Assembly: GCA_029262635.1 (NCBI GenBank)
Contig: JAJCZA010000022.1
Span: forward strand, 1-58,221
DNA: 58,221 nucleotides
Direction of reading: 5' to 3'
DNA from: Vampirovibrionales bacterium
Lineage (GTDB): Bacteria; Cyanobacteriota; Vampirovibrionia; Vampirovibrionales; Vampirovibrionaceae
A model generated the notes under the pieces. The model ran no database searches. It had not been told where the DNA came from and saw nothing but the letters and a program-made list of their open reading frames with translations. Shown in pieces: positions 33,288 to 42,477 of this stretch (its first letter is position 1; each line of letters starts with the position of its first letter). Made by a program: the position numbers and the translations under genes.

Positions 33288-34170
33288 TCGTTGTCGTTAT
33301 TTTGATTTCTAACAAAACCAAGTACTCGGTTTAGCGGACGTTCCATTATTTTTAAACCTTTGGATTCTATTATCAGTTCTCCTGAACTTTTGCTAAGTGG
33401 CGATGCACCATGGGCAACCCCTTGGGTACATTCGTTGTTAATAAAAAAAATCGGGACATCATTCTCATAGTCCAGCTCATTAAATTCAATACTGTAGCTT
33501 CCCTGTAGCTTAGCTTGGATCCTCTCGAAAGACTCCGGTTTGGAGAAGGGCTCATATTGTTTTTTTCCAAAGTGTTTAAGCCAGTATTCTTCCAGCGAGG
33601 TGTCTTTCCAGTAGTAAAGTGCTCTTAAAGGCCAGAACCGCCAAGAGCTTAATTTGTCTTCAACCCATTGTTTGGTATCTGCTAACCGGGGGATCCCTTC
33701 ATCTGAGTATATATTTTAAAAGGACCATAGGCCAGAGAAATCAAAGGTGCTTGAGGGTCTCCACCATTATCAAAATGAAACGTTTTTGTCGTGTGAATAC
33801 CGCAAAAGTCGTTCCCAACAAGATAATGGTCGTTTTCCGCGATAAACCCTTTTATCTTTCCTATTTCGGCCATGACTTTATACTGAAACAGGTGTACTTG
33901 CACTTTAGATAAGCCGAGCTTTTGATGAAGCCCGGTTAACACAGCAAACCGGGGATCGTCAGGATCAAAAAGTTCTTGAATAAGCCGTTGGATTAAAGCA
34001 GGCTTAGGTTGAGGGTCGCTTCCCGTCATATCCACAAACTCATCGCTGGCTTCCAGCAGGTATCGTTCCGGGTCTGGCGGATTTTTTCGGCTCCAGCCAA
34101 AAAGGGGAAGTCGGAGTGGATTCAATTGGGGCAATAAAGTCGTCATCGTGCGAATAAAAACCACACACAA
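33284..34170 (-). pseudogene. frameshifted gene, unknown product
   Basis: Two open frames on the minus strand join if two bases are removed at a TA-dinucleotide run near 33712. The upstream frame (to 33682) runs ...LAYGPFKIYTQM. The shifted frame continues as KIYSDEGIPRLADTKQWVED ... SWRFWPLRALYYWKD ... ending at 33284. The downstream part reads as normal protein (WRFWPLRALYYWKDTSLEEYW) and is too long to be chance. The N-terminus carries PLFG (about residues 14-17 counted from ATG 34146). Start is uncertain: TTG 34170 has GAGG upstream. No family recognised. The shift may be real, phase-variable or an assembly error. Confidence 0.55.
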
Positions 34171-34282
34171 ATTTTTTTGCCTCGTGTCCTCTTATTGCCC
34201 TTAAAATCATTTCAAGTTTTCGTTTAAATTTTATGGTATTAAATATCCCAAGTATTATAATTGGTATGGAGCAAAATATCTC

Positions 34283-35206
34283 ATGAACAGGATAGCAACC
34301 TCCTCTCTTTATTTTGGAAAAAAGCCTGAAAAGGTTGGACATCGGGGTGGTCGAACATCCTTAAACCCCACTGAAATCCCACCTGAAAACACCATACCCG
34401 CCTTCAAACTGGCAAAAAAGCAAGGGGCTGAAGCTTGTGAGTTGGATGTCATTGCGTTAAGAGATGAGCAACTCGAAGATGGAACGATCAAAGAAGGCCC
34501 TCTTGTGGTTACTCATGACGATCGGCTGGGCCGCATCCATCACTTGGGTTCTCTAAACGATTCTCAGCCTTTGGTTAAAGAGTTGACATCTAGCGAACTT
34601 CAGTGGACCTGGCTCAATGTAGAAGGGCATGAAACAACCGTCAATAAAACACTGGGAACCAAGGACTACAAGATGGATTCCCAATTCGATAACACGCCTA
34701 TCCCAACGCTGGAATCCGTGTTAGAAGAATTTCCAGATACCCACTTTTATGTGGAACTGAAAACCATCTCAGACTTCAGCCTACGTAATAATGGTCTAGA
34801 AAAGAAAATTGTGAAACTAATTCAAGAAAAGAACCTTTATGATCAAGTAACGGTCATTAGTTTCAATTTACCCAGCTTGCTTCGGGTCAAGCGGCTGGAT
34901 CCCAACATTAAGGCTGGACTAGATATTAAATTGGGAAACCCTTCAAAAAAACGCCTGCTTCCCCTTTTGCTAGTCATCATGAAAATGGCAGGCATTGAAA
35001 CGCTTTTGCCGGAATACAAAAGCGTGGATCAAGCATTGGTTGATAACGTCCATCAAAAACAGATGAAAATAGCACCCTGGGTTTATCATGAGACCCGAAA
35101 GGAAGAAGAAGTGCTCTTTCCAGAATTAGTGAAAATGGGCGTGGATAGCATTGTGACCAATGCCGTTGATTCACTGAACACCTTCCTAAATAAGAAAAAC
35201 CCCTAA
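34283..35206 (+). CDS. glycerophosphodiester phosphodiesterase
   Basis: Hydrolyses glycerophosphodiesters to glycerol-3-phosphate and an alcohol. The 307-residue TIM-barrel has HRGG (about residues 19-22), PENTIPAF (the family E-N-T), CELDVIALRD, VVTHDD, then PTLESVLEEFP and YVELKT. It lacks a signal peptide; instead residues 1-18 (MNRIATSSLYFGKKPEKV) carry the LYFG motif seen in other proteins of the window. That placement right before the catalytic domain suggests a tag. Its start overlaps no gene; it is divergent from the frameshifted gene. Confidence 0.92.
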   Translation: MNRIATSSLYFGKKPEKVGHRGGRTSLNPTEIPPENTIPAFKLAKKQGAEACELDVIALRDEQLEDGTIKEGPLVVTHDDRLGRIHHLGSLNDSQPLVKELTSSELQWTWLNVEGHETTVNKTLGTKDYKMDSQFDNTPIPTLESVLEEFPDTHFYVELKTISDFSLRNNGLEKKIVKLIQEKNLYDQVTVISFNLPSLLRVKRLDPNIKAGLDIKLGNPSKKRLLPLLLVIMKMAGIETLLPEYKSVDQALVDNVHQKQMKIAPWVYHETRKEEEVLFPELVKMGVDSIVTNAVDSLNTFLNKKNP

Positions 35207-35295
35207 CCCTGAACGGTTAGTTTAGCAGGGCAAGGGGTTTGTGATTATTATTCGATGTTACCCGTCGCGTGTGGTTCGGGTAACGGGCTATGGGG

Positions 35296-35577
35296 TTAGC
35301 TTTGAGTCGCTGCGTGGTAGCGCAGTCCTTTTTGGTTATAAGCCACCCGGTTTACTGGAATAACAGCGTCGCTTATCATCAGAACAAGCACGCCTTGTCT
35401 CTTCTCTCTCCAACCCTCTTGGTCTCTCTTCAGGTTTTCTTCTCTCTTTAAACTTTCCTCTTTCTTTAAATTTTTCTCTCCCAACTCAAAATCAGATATT
35501 CCGTAGACCTCTTTCAGGTCAATCATCATCGGCTGACGTTTGGTTTTTGATGGTGTTGCGGTTTTAATGCTTTCCAT
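35296..35577 (-). CDS. Lys/Glu-rich hypothetical protein
   Basis: A 93-residue protein. A central charged repeat (KNLKKEESLKREENLKRDQE) suggests a short coiled coil; the N-terminus MESIKTATPSKTK resembles that of the small protein at 55834 (MKSIQTNAPSFTQ). The ATG at 35577 has GGGG 5-6 nt upstream. Function unknown. Confidence 0.5.
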   Translation of the reverse strand: MESIKTATPSKTKRQPMMIDLKEVYGISDFELGEKNLKKEESLKREENLKRDQEGWREKRQGVLVLMISDAVIPVNRVAYNQKGLRYHAATQS

Positions 35578-35767
35578 AATAACCCCGTGTGTCCTTTTAA
35601 TGAACTGACCATAGGCTCTCTGTAAGCATATAAACATTTTTTTAATATTTGGTGCCTGTCTTTTTTATTTGTTTTTATATTAAACAGTCTGTTTTCCTAT
35701 TATAGGACTTCTATATTGTTTCAATATATTAAAAAGGCCATGACCTCTTTGCCAAAATGTGTTTATT

Positions 35768-35885
35768 CTCTGATTACCCTATCGAGGCCGTAAGAGCCAA
35801 TATAGGGGCTTAGGGGTGAAACCCCTAAAATAATGGAGGGAGGGGCGTGGGGAGGGAACGGCCCCGCATTCAAGGGTAATCAGAG
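35768..35885. mobile_element. MITE-like element, 118 bp
   Basis: Perfect 13-bp terminal inverted repeats, CTCTGATTACCCT (35768-35780) and AGGGTAATCAGAG (35873-35885). They are flanked by the direct repeat TTTATT (35762-35767 and 35886-35891), as expected of a target-site duplication. The interior is G-rich on this strand and has a hairpin TTAGGGGT/ACCCCTAA. It has no coding capacity, so it would be mobilised in trans. A long stem-loop of other origin is the alternative. Confidence 0.6.
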
Positions 35886-35899
35886 TTTATTCTTTGTGC

Positions 35900-35905
35900 T
35901 AAAAT
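35900..35905 (+). promoter_or_regulatory. -10 element close to the glyQ start
   Basis: TAAAAT only 7 nt before the glyQ ATG, which would place the transcript start at or next to the ATG. The -35 region would lie inside the right end of the MITE-like element. Confidence 0.4.
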
Positions 35906-35912
35906 TTTGCCT

Positions 35913-36800
35913 ATGGCACTCACGTTTCAACAAGTCATCGAACGGCTCAACCAATTCTGGGCTCAGCAGGGTTGCGTGATTCAATACCCCTACGACATTG
36001 AAAAAGGGGCGAGCACCATGAATCCGGCGACTTTCTTGCGCTCATTAGGGCCAGAACCCTGGAATGTAGCAAACTGTGATCCGTGCCGACGGCCAACCGA
36101 TGGCCGATATGGCGAAAATCCCAATCGTCTTCAGCATTACTTTCAGTATCAAGTCATCATGAAGCCCTCACCGGATGATATTCAGGAACTGTACCTGAAA
36201 AGTATCTATGAATTGGGCATTAACCCAGACGAACACGATATTCGCTTCGTCGAAGACAACTGGGAATCCCCCACACTAGGCGCTTGGGGTGTGGGTTGGG
36301 AAGTCTGGCTGGATGGCATGGAAATTACCCAATTTACTTATTTTCAGCAAGTAGGCGGGCTGGACCTGAAGCCCATCAGTGTAGAACTAACCTACGGCGT
36401 GGAGCGGATTTCCATGTACCTGCAGAACGTGGAAAATGTTTATGATCTGAAGTGGAATGACACCCTATCCTACGGTGATATTTATCTGCAAAACGAAATT
36501 GAACAATCCACGTATAACTTCGAAAAATCCAGCGTCGAACGACTAAGTCAAATGTTCGCCCTCTATAAAGAAGAGGCCGAGGCCAATATTGAAAATGATC
36601 TGGTTCTGCCAGCGTATGATTACGTGTTGAAATGCTCACATACGTTTAATTTATTGGATGCTCGAGGTGCCATCAGCAAGGATGAACGCATCAACTACAT
36701 TTTGCGAATCCGCCGCATGGCCGAAAAAGTCGCTAAACTCTACGTCGCCCAACGCGAAGAACTCGGGTTCCCCCTGCTTAAGAAAAAAATATTGCGGTAA
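35913..36800 (+). CDS. glyQ: glycyl-tRNA synthetase alpha subunit
   Basis: Catalytic subunit of bacterial-type (alpha2beta2) glycyl-tRNA synthetase. It has the class II features: [63 protein letters not shown]-like segment, [14 protein letters not shown], and [13 protein letters not shown]. At 295 residues it is normal. The usual partner glyS is not next to it. ATG 35913 has no ribosome site and a TAAAAT just upstream, so a leaderless transcript is likely. No T-box leader was found. Confidence 0.95.
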   Translation: MALTFQQVIERLNQFWAQQGCVIQYPYDIEKGASTMNPATFLRSLGPEPWNVANCDPCRRPTDGRYGENPNRLQHYFQYQVIMKPSPDDIQELYLKSIYELGINPDEHDIRFVEDNWESPTLGAWGVGWEVWLDGMEITQFTYFQQVGGLDLKPISVELTYGVERISMYLQNVENVYDLKWNDTLSYGDIYLQNEIEQSTYNFEKSSVERLSQMFALYKEEAEANIENDLVLPAYDYVLKCSHTFNLLDARGAISKDERINYILRIRRMAEKVAKLYVAQREELGFPLLKKKILR

Positions 36801-36939
36801 AGATAAAGTTTGCTTGTGTTTAAATTGCTCTCCCCCTAATGGCGTATAGGTTCTTGCGGGAGGGTTCCGGTATAATGCTATCAGAGCGAAAGAGTAAAAT
36901 GCCGGGGATTGTGTGTCCGGCGTTTGATGGAAGACTAAT

Positions 36940-38106
36940 ATGAGTACCCCCCCCACCCCATCGTCCGAGACCCTGCTGGCCAGCCTAACCTCCGGTGCCT
37001 TGATTGTTGAGCCAAAAACCGGGCACGTGTGTTACCTTAATCCGGCTTTGCTGGATTTTTTAGGATGCGATGAGACAAATCCCCCCAAAAAAGGGAAGCA
37101 ACTCATCTTAAAAGACATAATCACCTTTTCCAAAAGCGCATCGGAAAAAGGCGATATCAAACTGAAAAACCCTGTCTTAGACGGGTTTCTTAATGTGACT
37201 CATTCATCCGATGAGTTTCGGGTTAAAATCAAGCCCAGCCCACTGCCTAGCGGAGACATCCTGTATATTGTTGACCCTTACTCCGAAGAGCAGGCCATCA
37301 GCCAAGCTCATAGCGATTTTGTCAGTGTAGTCAGCCATGAGTTTCGAACACCTCTGACGAGTATCAAAGGATTTGCCGATACCATGCTCCGTTACGGCGC
37401 CCAACTTCAGCCGGAACAGCAAACTCGGTTTGTGACTATTATTAAGGATCAAGCCGATCGCCTGACCCGTATGGTGGAAAACCTACTAACAGCTTCAAAA
37501 CTAGGTTCGGGTAAAATGGAAATGGCGTATCGAGCGATTCCATTGGAAGCCCTTGCAGAAAAAGTCTCTCAAAACATTCTGGCCAAAGCCAGCCAAGACA
37601 AAACCTATGAAGGACGAGAAATTGATCTGAATATTTCTTCGTCAATTCCCGATGTTTGGGCGGATAAGGATAAACTGGAACAAGTACTGACGAACCTAAT
37701 TGATAATGCGGTTAAATATTCGTTTCCAGATAGCGTGGTTCAAGTCAATGCCCGGGTGGAAATCCCGAAAAACGCGAACCCCTCATCGGATGAGTATGTC
37801 ACAATTCAGATTAGTAATGCCGGTGTCGGGATTCCGCCTGAGCACCTGTCACAAATTTTCACCAAGTTTTCCCGGATTGATAACCCCCTGACCCGTCAGG
37901 TAGAAGGAACCGGATTGGGTCTGTATATCACCAAAACCATGTGTACCTCCATGGGCGGCCGCATTCAGGTCGAAAGTATCCCGGACAAGGAAACCACGTT
38001 TACAGTTCAATTTCTGGTGGCGACACCCGAACGGCAAGAAGCATACCACAAGGCCCGAACGGATGCATCGGACGACGAAGATGAAGGGGAGCAAGCCACC
38101 TCGTGA
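36940..38106 (+). CDS. sensor histidine kinase with short PAS-like N-terminus
   Basis: A 388-residue cytoplasmic kinase. The first 120 residues are a PAS-like domain (GALIVEPKTGHVCYLNPALLD). HisKA has His in VVSHEFRTPLTSIKGF; the ATPase domain has NLIDNAVKYS, GVGIPPEHL and GTGLGLYI. The C-terminal tail is acidic. GGAAGA lies 6 nt before the ATG. Its TGA overlaps the GTG of the next gene, so the two form a signalling pair. It resembles cyanobacterial soluble kinases in layout. Confidence 0.9.
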   Translation: MSTPPTPSSETLLASLTSGALIVEPKTGHVCYLNPALLDFLGCDETNPPKKGKQLILKDIITFSKSASEKGDIKLKNPVLDGFLNVTHSSDEFRVKIKPSPLPSGDILYIVDPYSEEQAISQAHSDFVSVVSHEFRTPLTSIKGFADTMLRYGAQLQPEQQTRFVTIIKDQADRLTRMVENLLTASKLGSGKMEMAYRAIPLEALAEKVSQNILAKASQDKTYEGREIDLNISSSIPDVWADKDKLEQVLTNLIDNAVKYSFPDSVVQVNARVEIPKNANPSSDEYVTIQISNAGVGIPPEHLSQIFTKFSRIDNPLTRQVEGTGLGLYITKTMCTSMGGRIQVESIPDKETTFTVQFLVATPERQEAYHKARTDASDDEDEGEQATS

Positions 38107-39449
38107 GCCTTCAGGTTGTATTGATTATCGGAAAAGATCCGGGCTGGGCATCTGGCTTGATGGATAAGCTTGCCGAGGAGTCCCTCGTCGAGTGTCTTCA
38201 TCTAGAAAAATTATCCGAAGGCGTACGGTTAATTGATGCGGTTTTGCCGGATTTAATCTTGTTATTTGCCGATAGCTTAGAAGAGTCGGATGAAAACGTT
38301 AATGAGTTTTGTCAACACTTGCGTGAAAGAGCGTTCAGTGATGCAGGCGAATCCAAGCCGGTTGTTGTTGTTCAGACCAGCACAAGGGACGAAGATAAAA
38401 GAATTCAATACCTGTTAGATGGTGCCGATGACACCCTGTCCAGCGAATTAAGCGCCGAAGAGCTTCGGGTACGAGTTTTAGTACAGCTTCGGAGAAATAT
38501 TGATACCCTATCCAACAACATAACCCTACTTCCAGGGCTTGAACTCGCTTCAAAAGTCCTTCAGAGAAAGATCAATCTCCAACGCCTCTATCCAGAGACC
38601 TCTTGGGCCATGATTTTGGTGGAACTGGACCATTTTGAAGTCTATAATGAAGTGTATGGCTATCTGGCCGGAAATCAGGTATTAAGGTCCTTTAGCGTGA
38701 TGCTAAGTAATCTGGTGATGGCGCCGGATCTCATGGGACACTCATCGGAAACTGATACATTTATCATCATTACCTCACCGGACCGGGCAGAAAAGCTCTG
38801 TCGATTGATGGCTCGCCAGTTTGAGGACATGGCACCCAACTTTTATTCAGCAAAAGATAAAAAACGGGGTTACATTGTTTCGGTAGATGATGATAAAGTC
38901 AGCCAGCGGGTCCCCTTACTCAGCGTCAGCGCAGGGATTATTAATAGTGAGACCCACCAATACGAATCCTATAAAGCGGCCTTTACCGCCGGGATGGATA
39001 TGAAAGCGTTGGCCCGGTTGAGTCCGGGGAACACTTGGACCAGCGATAAATTTAAGCTAACCGGCGCTAAAGTCACCAACAAGGCTGACGCACAAAGAAA
39101 CATATTGGCTGTGGAAAGTGATGCGGCGCTTGCGTTTCTATTAAAAACGACACTGGAAATGCAGAAGTATGAAGTCGATGCGGTGGGCACACCCGTCGAA
39201 GCCATGGCTGTTATGGAGAAGAAGCCGATTAACCTAGTGCTAATGGACTCTTTACTTAATGATGAGGAAACCGGCTGGAAGCTCTGCGAGAATATTAAAC
39301 AAAAGTACCCAAACACCACAGTAATTTTTATTTCCACCGTTCATGATCGAGAACGAGCTTTAAGCGCCGGGGCCGATTTGTATCTACCCAAGCCATTTGA
39401 GTTGGTGTCCCTCTTTACCTCGGTGGATCGAGTGTTAAAAGGTGCCTAA
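38103..39449 (+). CDS. REC - degenerate GGDEF - REC signalling protein
   Basis: A 448-residue protein with three domains. Residues 1-125 are a divergent receiver whose expected 'LLD' acceptor strand reads LILLFADSL. Residues about 155-320 form a GGDEF fold with SSETDTF in place of the active GG(D/E)EF, so cyclase activity is unlikely. Residues about 325-448 are a second receiver with acceptor Asp in LVLMDSLL and Lys in YLPKPFE. It is probably the output partner of the kinase it overlaps. The GTG start is set by the 4-nt overlap GTGA. The 3' end overlaps a converging gene by 4 nt. Confidence 0.85.
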   Translation: MSLQVVLIIGKDPGWASGLMDKLAEESLVECLHLEKLSEGVRLIDAVLPDLILLFADSLEESDENVNEFCQHLRERAFSDAGESKPVVVVQTSTRDEDKRIQYLLDGADDTLSSELSAEELRVRVLVQLRRNIDTLSNNITLLPGLELASKVLQRKINLQRLYPETSWAMILVELDHFEVYNEVYGYLAGNQVLRSFSVMLSNLVMAPDLMGHSSETDTFIIITSPDRAEKLCRLMARQFEDMAPNFYSAKDKKRGYIVSVDDDKVSQRVPLLSVSAGIINSETHQYESYKAAFTAGMDMKALARLSPGNTWTSDKFKLTGAKVTNKADAQRNILAVESDAALAFLLKTTLEMQKYEVDAVGTPVEAMAVMEKKPINLVLMDSLLNDEETGWKLCENIKQKYPNTTVIFISTVHDRERALSAGADLYLPKPFELVSLFTSVDRVLKGA

Positions 39450-40030
39450 GCAATGGCTTCGAACCCGGTAAAATTAGAGACTTGTGGTAGTCCGGCAGAC
39501 ATTAAGGTAGCAATGACAGATTGCAGTTGCGAAATTTGTTGTAAAACACCGGCCATTTTTTTCTGGAGTCCTTCCACATCATCCGAGTAGCGATCCTTCA
39601 AGGTCGTTCGCTTTAACCCCATGAGCGAGGCCATGGGTAGGGCACTGGAAAATTCTTTGGGATCTTTTGAGTCTCGGCCCATTTTTCGGATCAATTCATT
39701 GTATTCGAGTTCGAATTTTTTAAATTTTGACTCCAACGCCGCAATCTGGGCCCGTAAAGACATGACCCGTTGTTCATTTGAACCGGTTTGTCCAGCTTTG
39801 TCCGCTTTCTCTTTTTTCGGTTCATCACCCTTTAGCAAATCTATGTTCTTATCAGGAGTCATCTCATTAGCAAGGGGCTTGGCAGTCTTTTTAAGTTCTG
39901 CCAGATTACCCTGAACGAGTCCGCTCTGTTTCAGGGCTTGCACGGCAAGGTTCTGTTGAATTATTTGAGTGCGTTGCCGTAACGCCAATACATCATTTGT
40001 GTTCACGTTATTGATCCCCCCGATCATCAT
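39446..40030 (-). CDS. coiled-coil protein, unknown
   Basis: A 194-residue soluble protein with a central coiled coil (about 88-120, RAQIAALESKFKKFELEYNE) and a second helix (about 155-180, VEGLQKKMAGVLQQISQLQS). The N-terminal 80 residues are polar. No family known. AAGG lies about 7 nt before the ATG pair. It converges with the REC protein gene. Confidence 0.6.
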   Translation of the reverse strand: MMIGGINNVNTNDVLALRQRTQIIQQNLAVQALKQSGLVQGNLAELKKTAKPLANEMTPDKNIDLLKGDEPKKEKADKAGQTGSNEQRVMSLRAQIAALESKFKKFELEYNELIRKMGRDSKDPKEFSSALPMASLMGLKRTTLKDRYSDDVEGLQKKMAGVLQQISQLQSVIATLMSAGLPQVSNFTGFEAIA

Positions 40031-40353
40031 GAATAACCTTGTTTTTCAATAAAAAACAGAGTTAAATAGCCTTGGGCAAGATGATAGACATGCGTAGGCT
40101 ATGATCTCTTCTACTTCTTAATAATGTTTTTCTTTGGATTCTGGGTTGAGAAATGACAGAATATAAGTTGGTTCCCCTTACACCAATAAAAACATGCAAT
40201 ACGGCATGATTGCTTGTTTTAAGATTCTTTTAAGAATCTGACGCCGAGAGTCTCTTTGACTGAAAGGGTGGACAATCCGTTAGCTGAAGGAGGTGGTCTT
40301 AAACTCAGCCCGGCCATAATGAGATTGATGGTTAAAATATATGATGGAATGAG
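40031..40353. other. intergenic region
   Basis: About 320 bases. It holds a palindrome AGATTCTT-TT-AAGAATCT at 40222-40239 that could be an operator, and a decayed palindromic repeat near 40140. No gene seen. Confidence 0.4.
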
Positions 40354-40539
40354 ATGCTCATGGATATGTCGGATGCTAAAATCTGTCCAATTTTAAGTGT
40401 GCGAACAGAGAATTGTGCTTGTGTGGAAGAGGAATGTGCCTTGTGGTTGGCCGGCCCTCAAAAATGTTCGCTCGTTTTCCTTGGCTATAAGGCGATGCTG
40501 GGTATTCAGCAAATGCAGAAAAGTAGCCCTCGAAAGTAA
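40354..40539 (+). CDS. small cysteine-rich putative metal-binding protein
   Basis: A 61-residue protein whose core (CPILSVRTENCACVEEECAL, then GPQKC) resembles small zinc- or iron-binding modules with the spacing C-P-I...C-x-C...C-x-L-W...C. No function known. ATG 40354 or 40360; neither has a strong ribosome site, GGAATGAG being the closest. Cysteine spacing is the main support. Confidence 0.5.
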   Translation: MLMDMSDAKICPILSVRTENCACVEEECALWLAGPQKCSLVFLGYKAMLGIQQMQKSSPRK

Positions 40540-40703
40540 ATCTACGACGGTAACGACTAAACAAGCCTTTAGAGGTCACGCTTTTCGGCTAATGAAACGT
40601 TATTTGTAACGGTTATGAAATATATCGTTTATATAATGTAGAGGTTGGGAATAAATAAAATAGGTGTGATTATTACTCTCTCCTTTTTCTTTCTACTTTT
40701 TTT

Positions 40704-40735
40704 GGACAGCTCGTAGGGTGCTGTCCATTTTTATT
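40704..40735 (+). terminator. rho-independent terminator
   Basis: A 7-bp stem GGACAGC/GCTGTCC with a 9-nt loop followed by ATTTTTATTTT. Confidence 0.75.
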
Positions 40736-40747
40736 TTGCTATCAAAA

Positions 40748-40784
40748 CAACAGCGGATCTCAACGTTTATGAGATCCGCTGTTG
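40748..40784 (-). terminator. terminator of trxA
   Basis: A 15-bp perfect stem (CAACAGCGGATCTCA and its complement, 7-nt loop) just past the trxA stop; T-rich on both sides. Confidence 0.8.
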
Positions 40785-40807
40785 TCTATTTTTATATCTA
40801 TTTAGCC

Positions 40808-41137
40808 TTAGTTGTTGCTGTGTTTGTTCAGGAGATCCACCAGGGTGGATTTTTTCTGAACGCCCACCATTTGCTCAACAGCTTCGCCTTTACTAAAAAA
40901 GAGTAGGCTAGGGATGCCGCTAATACGGAATTCTTGAGCCACTTTGGTGTTTTCGTCGGTGTTAACTTTTACGACCTTTACTTTGCCTTCGAACTCAGAA
41001 GCGAGCTCGTCGATGACAGGAGCCAACGCACGGCAAGGGCCGCACCAGGGAGCCCAAAAATCGACCAATACGGGAATGTCAGACTGCTTTACCTCAGTTT
41101 CAAAGTTGGAGTCAGTAACCTCTACAACATTAGACAT
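40808..41137 (-). CDS. trxA: thioredoxin
   Basis: General disulfide reductant. The 109-residue protein has the canonical FWAPWCGPC active site, the cis-Pro in GIPSLLFF, and the usual fold length. It starts MSNVVEVTDSNF. It stands alone, with its own terminator. Confidence 0.97.
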   Translation of the reverse strand: MSNVVEVTDSNFETEVKQSDIPVLVDFWAPWCGPCRALAPVIDELASEFEGKVKVVKVNTDENTKVAQEFRISGIPSLLFFSKGEAVEQMVGVQKKSTLVDLLNKHSNN

Positions 41138-41273
41138 AAGACTCTCCTTCCTGCGAACACGATCTTAAAATATTATTTTTACGCTGAATCTTAATTTAAC
41201 CATTTCCATTTAAGCGGTTTTGATTCTATCATAAAAGAGATGCGGTAATAAAACCGGGAGTTCTCTGTATAAC

Positions 41274-42455
41274 GTGTTACCTTTTCAAGTTAAAACCGTT
41301 GATAAATACTTGTTCCGACAGATCTTGGACTATTTTTTGCTGGGGATAACCGTCTTTACCCTGATTGTATTCTTTTCCGACGCCTTTTTAGACTTTATCC
41401 GGGATATCCAAAAGTTAGGAATCCCCCTGCATATTTCATTAGTGCTGGTCGGGCTTCAGCTACCGCAAACCGTTGCTGTGATTTTACCAGCCAGTATTTT
41501 TATGGCGGTTCTCATGGTGTACAACGGATTGAATAATAATTTTGAAATCATCGCCATGCGGATTAATGGGATCAGCCTGAACCGACTGGTTGCGCCAGCG
41601 CTGATTCTCGGGATGGCAGCCTCAATTTTTTCTTACGTGTTGGGTGATTTTGTGGTCCCCTATTGCAACAAGCAAGCCGTATTACTTAAACAGGAGATTC
41701 TTAAACGCGGCTCACTCCCAATAGGACGCAGTAGTTTCACGTTCAAGGATTTTGACAAGGACCGAAACCTTAAAAAGCTCATCTACGTAAGCCAGTACGA
41801 TGGTAACCGATTGGATGCCAGTACCATTATTGACTTCACCGAAGCAGGCATCATGAAAATTATTCAGTCTCGTTCGGGACAATGGTTTTCAGATCGGTGG
41901 GAGTTTAACAACACAAACCTATATACTTTAAAAGGTGAAAACGCCCTGATTACCACCCATTTCGATACGTTTAAGACCAAAAACCTGCTTCGTCCCGAAC
42001 CGGAAAAGGAGGAGACAGAAGCCAATAAAGACAAACGAGATGAACTAGGCGAACGGCTTAATCTGGATTCGAGTGTCCAGAATTTCGCTTCGCTTTTTTA
42101 TCGTTTGAAGGAACGAGAAAAACGAGGCATGCGGATCTCAAAAAATACGTATGTGAACTTATGGGAAAAAATCACCATGCCCCTGAGCTGTCTGGTTATT
42201 ATCCTGACGGCAGTACCCATGGCGCTCACGCCTCCCCGTTCAGCGAAAAACCGGGGATTTGTTTTTTCGCTGGCCACCCTGTTTCTTTTCTATATTTTAC
42301 GGTCGATTTTCGTAAATATTGGTAGCTCGGGGTCGTTAACCCTTGGCGGGCTTCTGCCTTTGCCCTATTCCATTATGATCGCCTGCTGGCTTCCAGTGAC
42401 CTTGATTGGGCTATTGGGTGTATTCCTCTTGGCAAGAAAGTCTAAAGTCCTTTAA
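41274..42455 (+). CDS. LptF/LptG-family permease
   Basis: A 393-residue inner-membrane protein of the YjgP/YjgQ family, which together with an ATPase lifts lipopolysaccharide toward the outer membrane. N-terminal half: DKYLFRQILDYFLLGITVFT, then LPASIFMAVLMVYNGLNNNF; a periplasmic domain (about 130-290); C-terminal spans with PLSCLVIILTAVPMALTPPR. It implies a Gram-negative envelope. GTG start with GGGAG 13 nt away, so the start is approximate. LptF and LptG are not distinguishable here. The next gene follows by 22 nt. Confidence 0.88.
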   Translation: MLPFQVKTVDKYLFRQILDYFLLGITVFTLIVFFSDAFLDFIRDIQKLGIPLHISLVLVGLQLPQTVAVILPASIFMAVLMVYNGLNNNFEIIAMRINGISLNRLVAPALILGMAASIFSYVLGDFVVPYCNKQAVLLKQEILKRGSLPIGRSSFTFKDFDKDRNLKKLIYVSQYDGNRLDASTIIDFTEAGIMKIIQSRSGQWFSDRWEFNNTNLYTLKGENALITTHFDTFKTKNLLRPEPEKEETEANKDKRDELGERLNLDSSVQNFASLFYRLKEREKRGMRISKNTYVNLWEKITMPLSCLVIILTAVPMALTPPRSAKNRGFVFSLATLFLFYILRSIFVNIGSSGSLTLGGLLPLPYSIMIACWLPVTLIGLLGVFLLARKSKVL

Positions 42456-42477
42456 AATCTTGTAGAATAAGGACATT

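Larger units (their letters stand above)
35578..35912. other. intergenic region holding a MITE-like element
   Basis: The left half is AT-rich with nothing clear; the right half is the inverted-repeat element at 35768-35885. Confidence 0.5.

Noticed and set aside
33373-33570. 65-codon minus-strand ORF
   Set aside because: Out of frame with the better protein frame of the split gene covering the same bases.
35578-35912. T-box riboswitch before glyQ
   Set aside because: No T-box sequence (AGGGTGGNACCGCG) or specifier stem; the inverted repeat with flanking TTTATT fits a small mobile element better.
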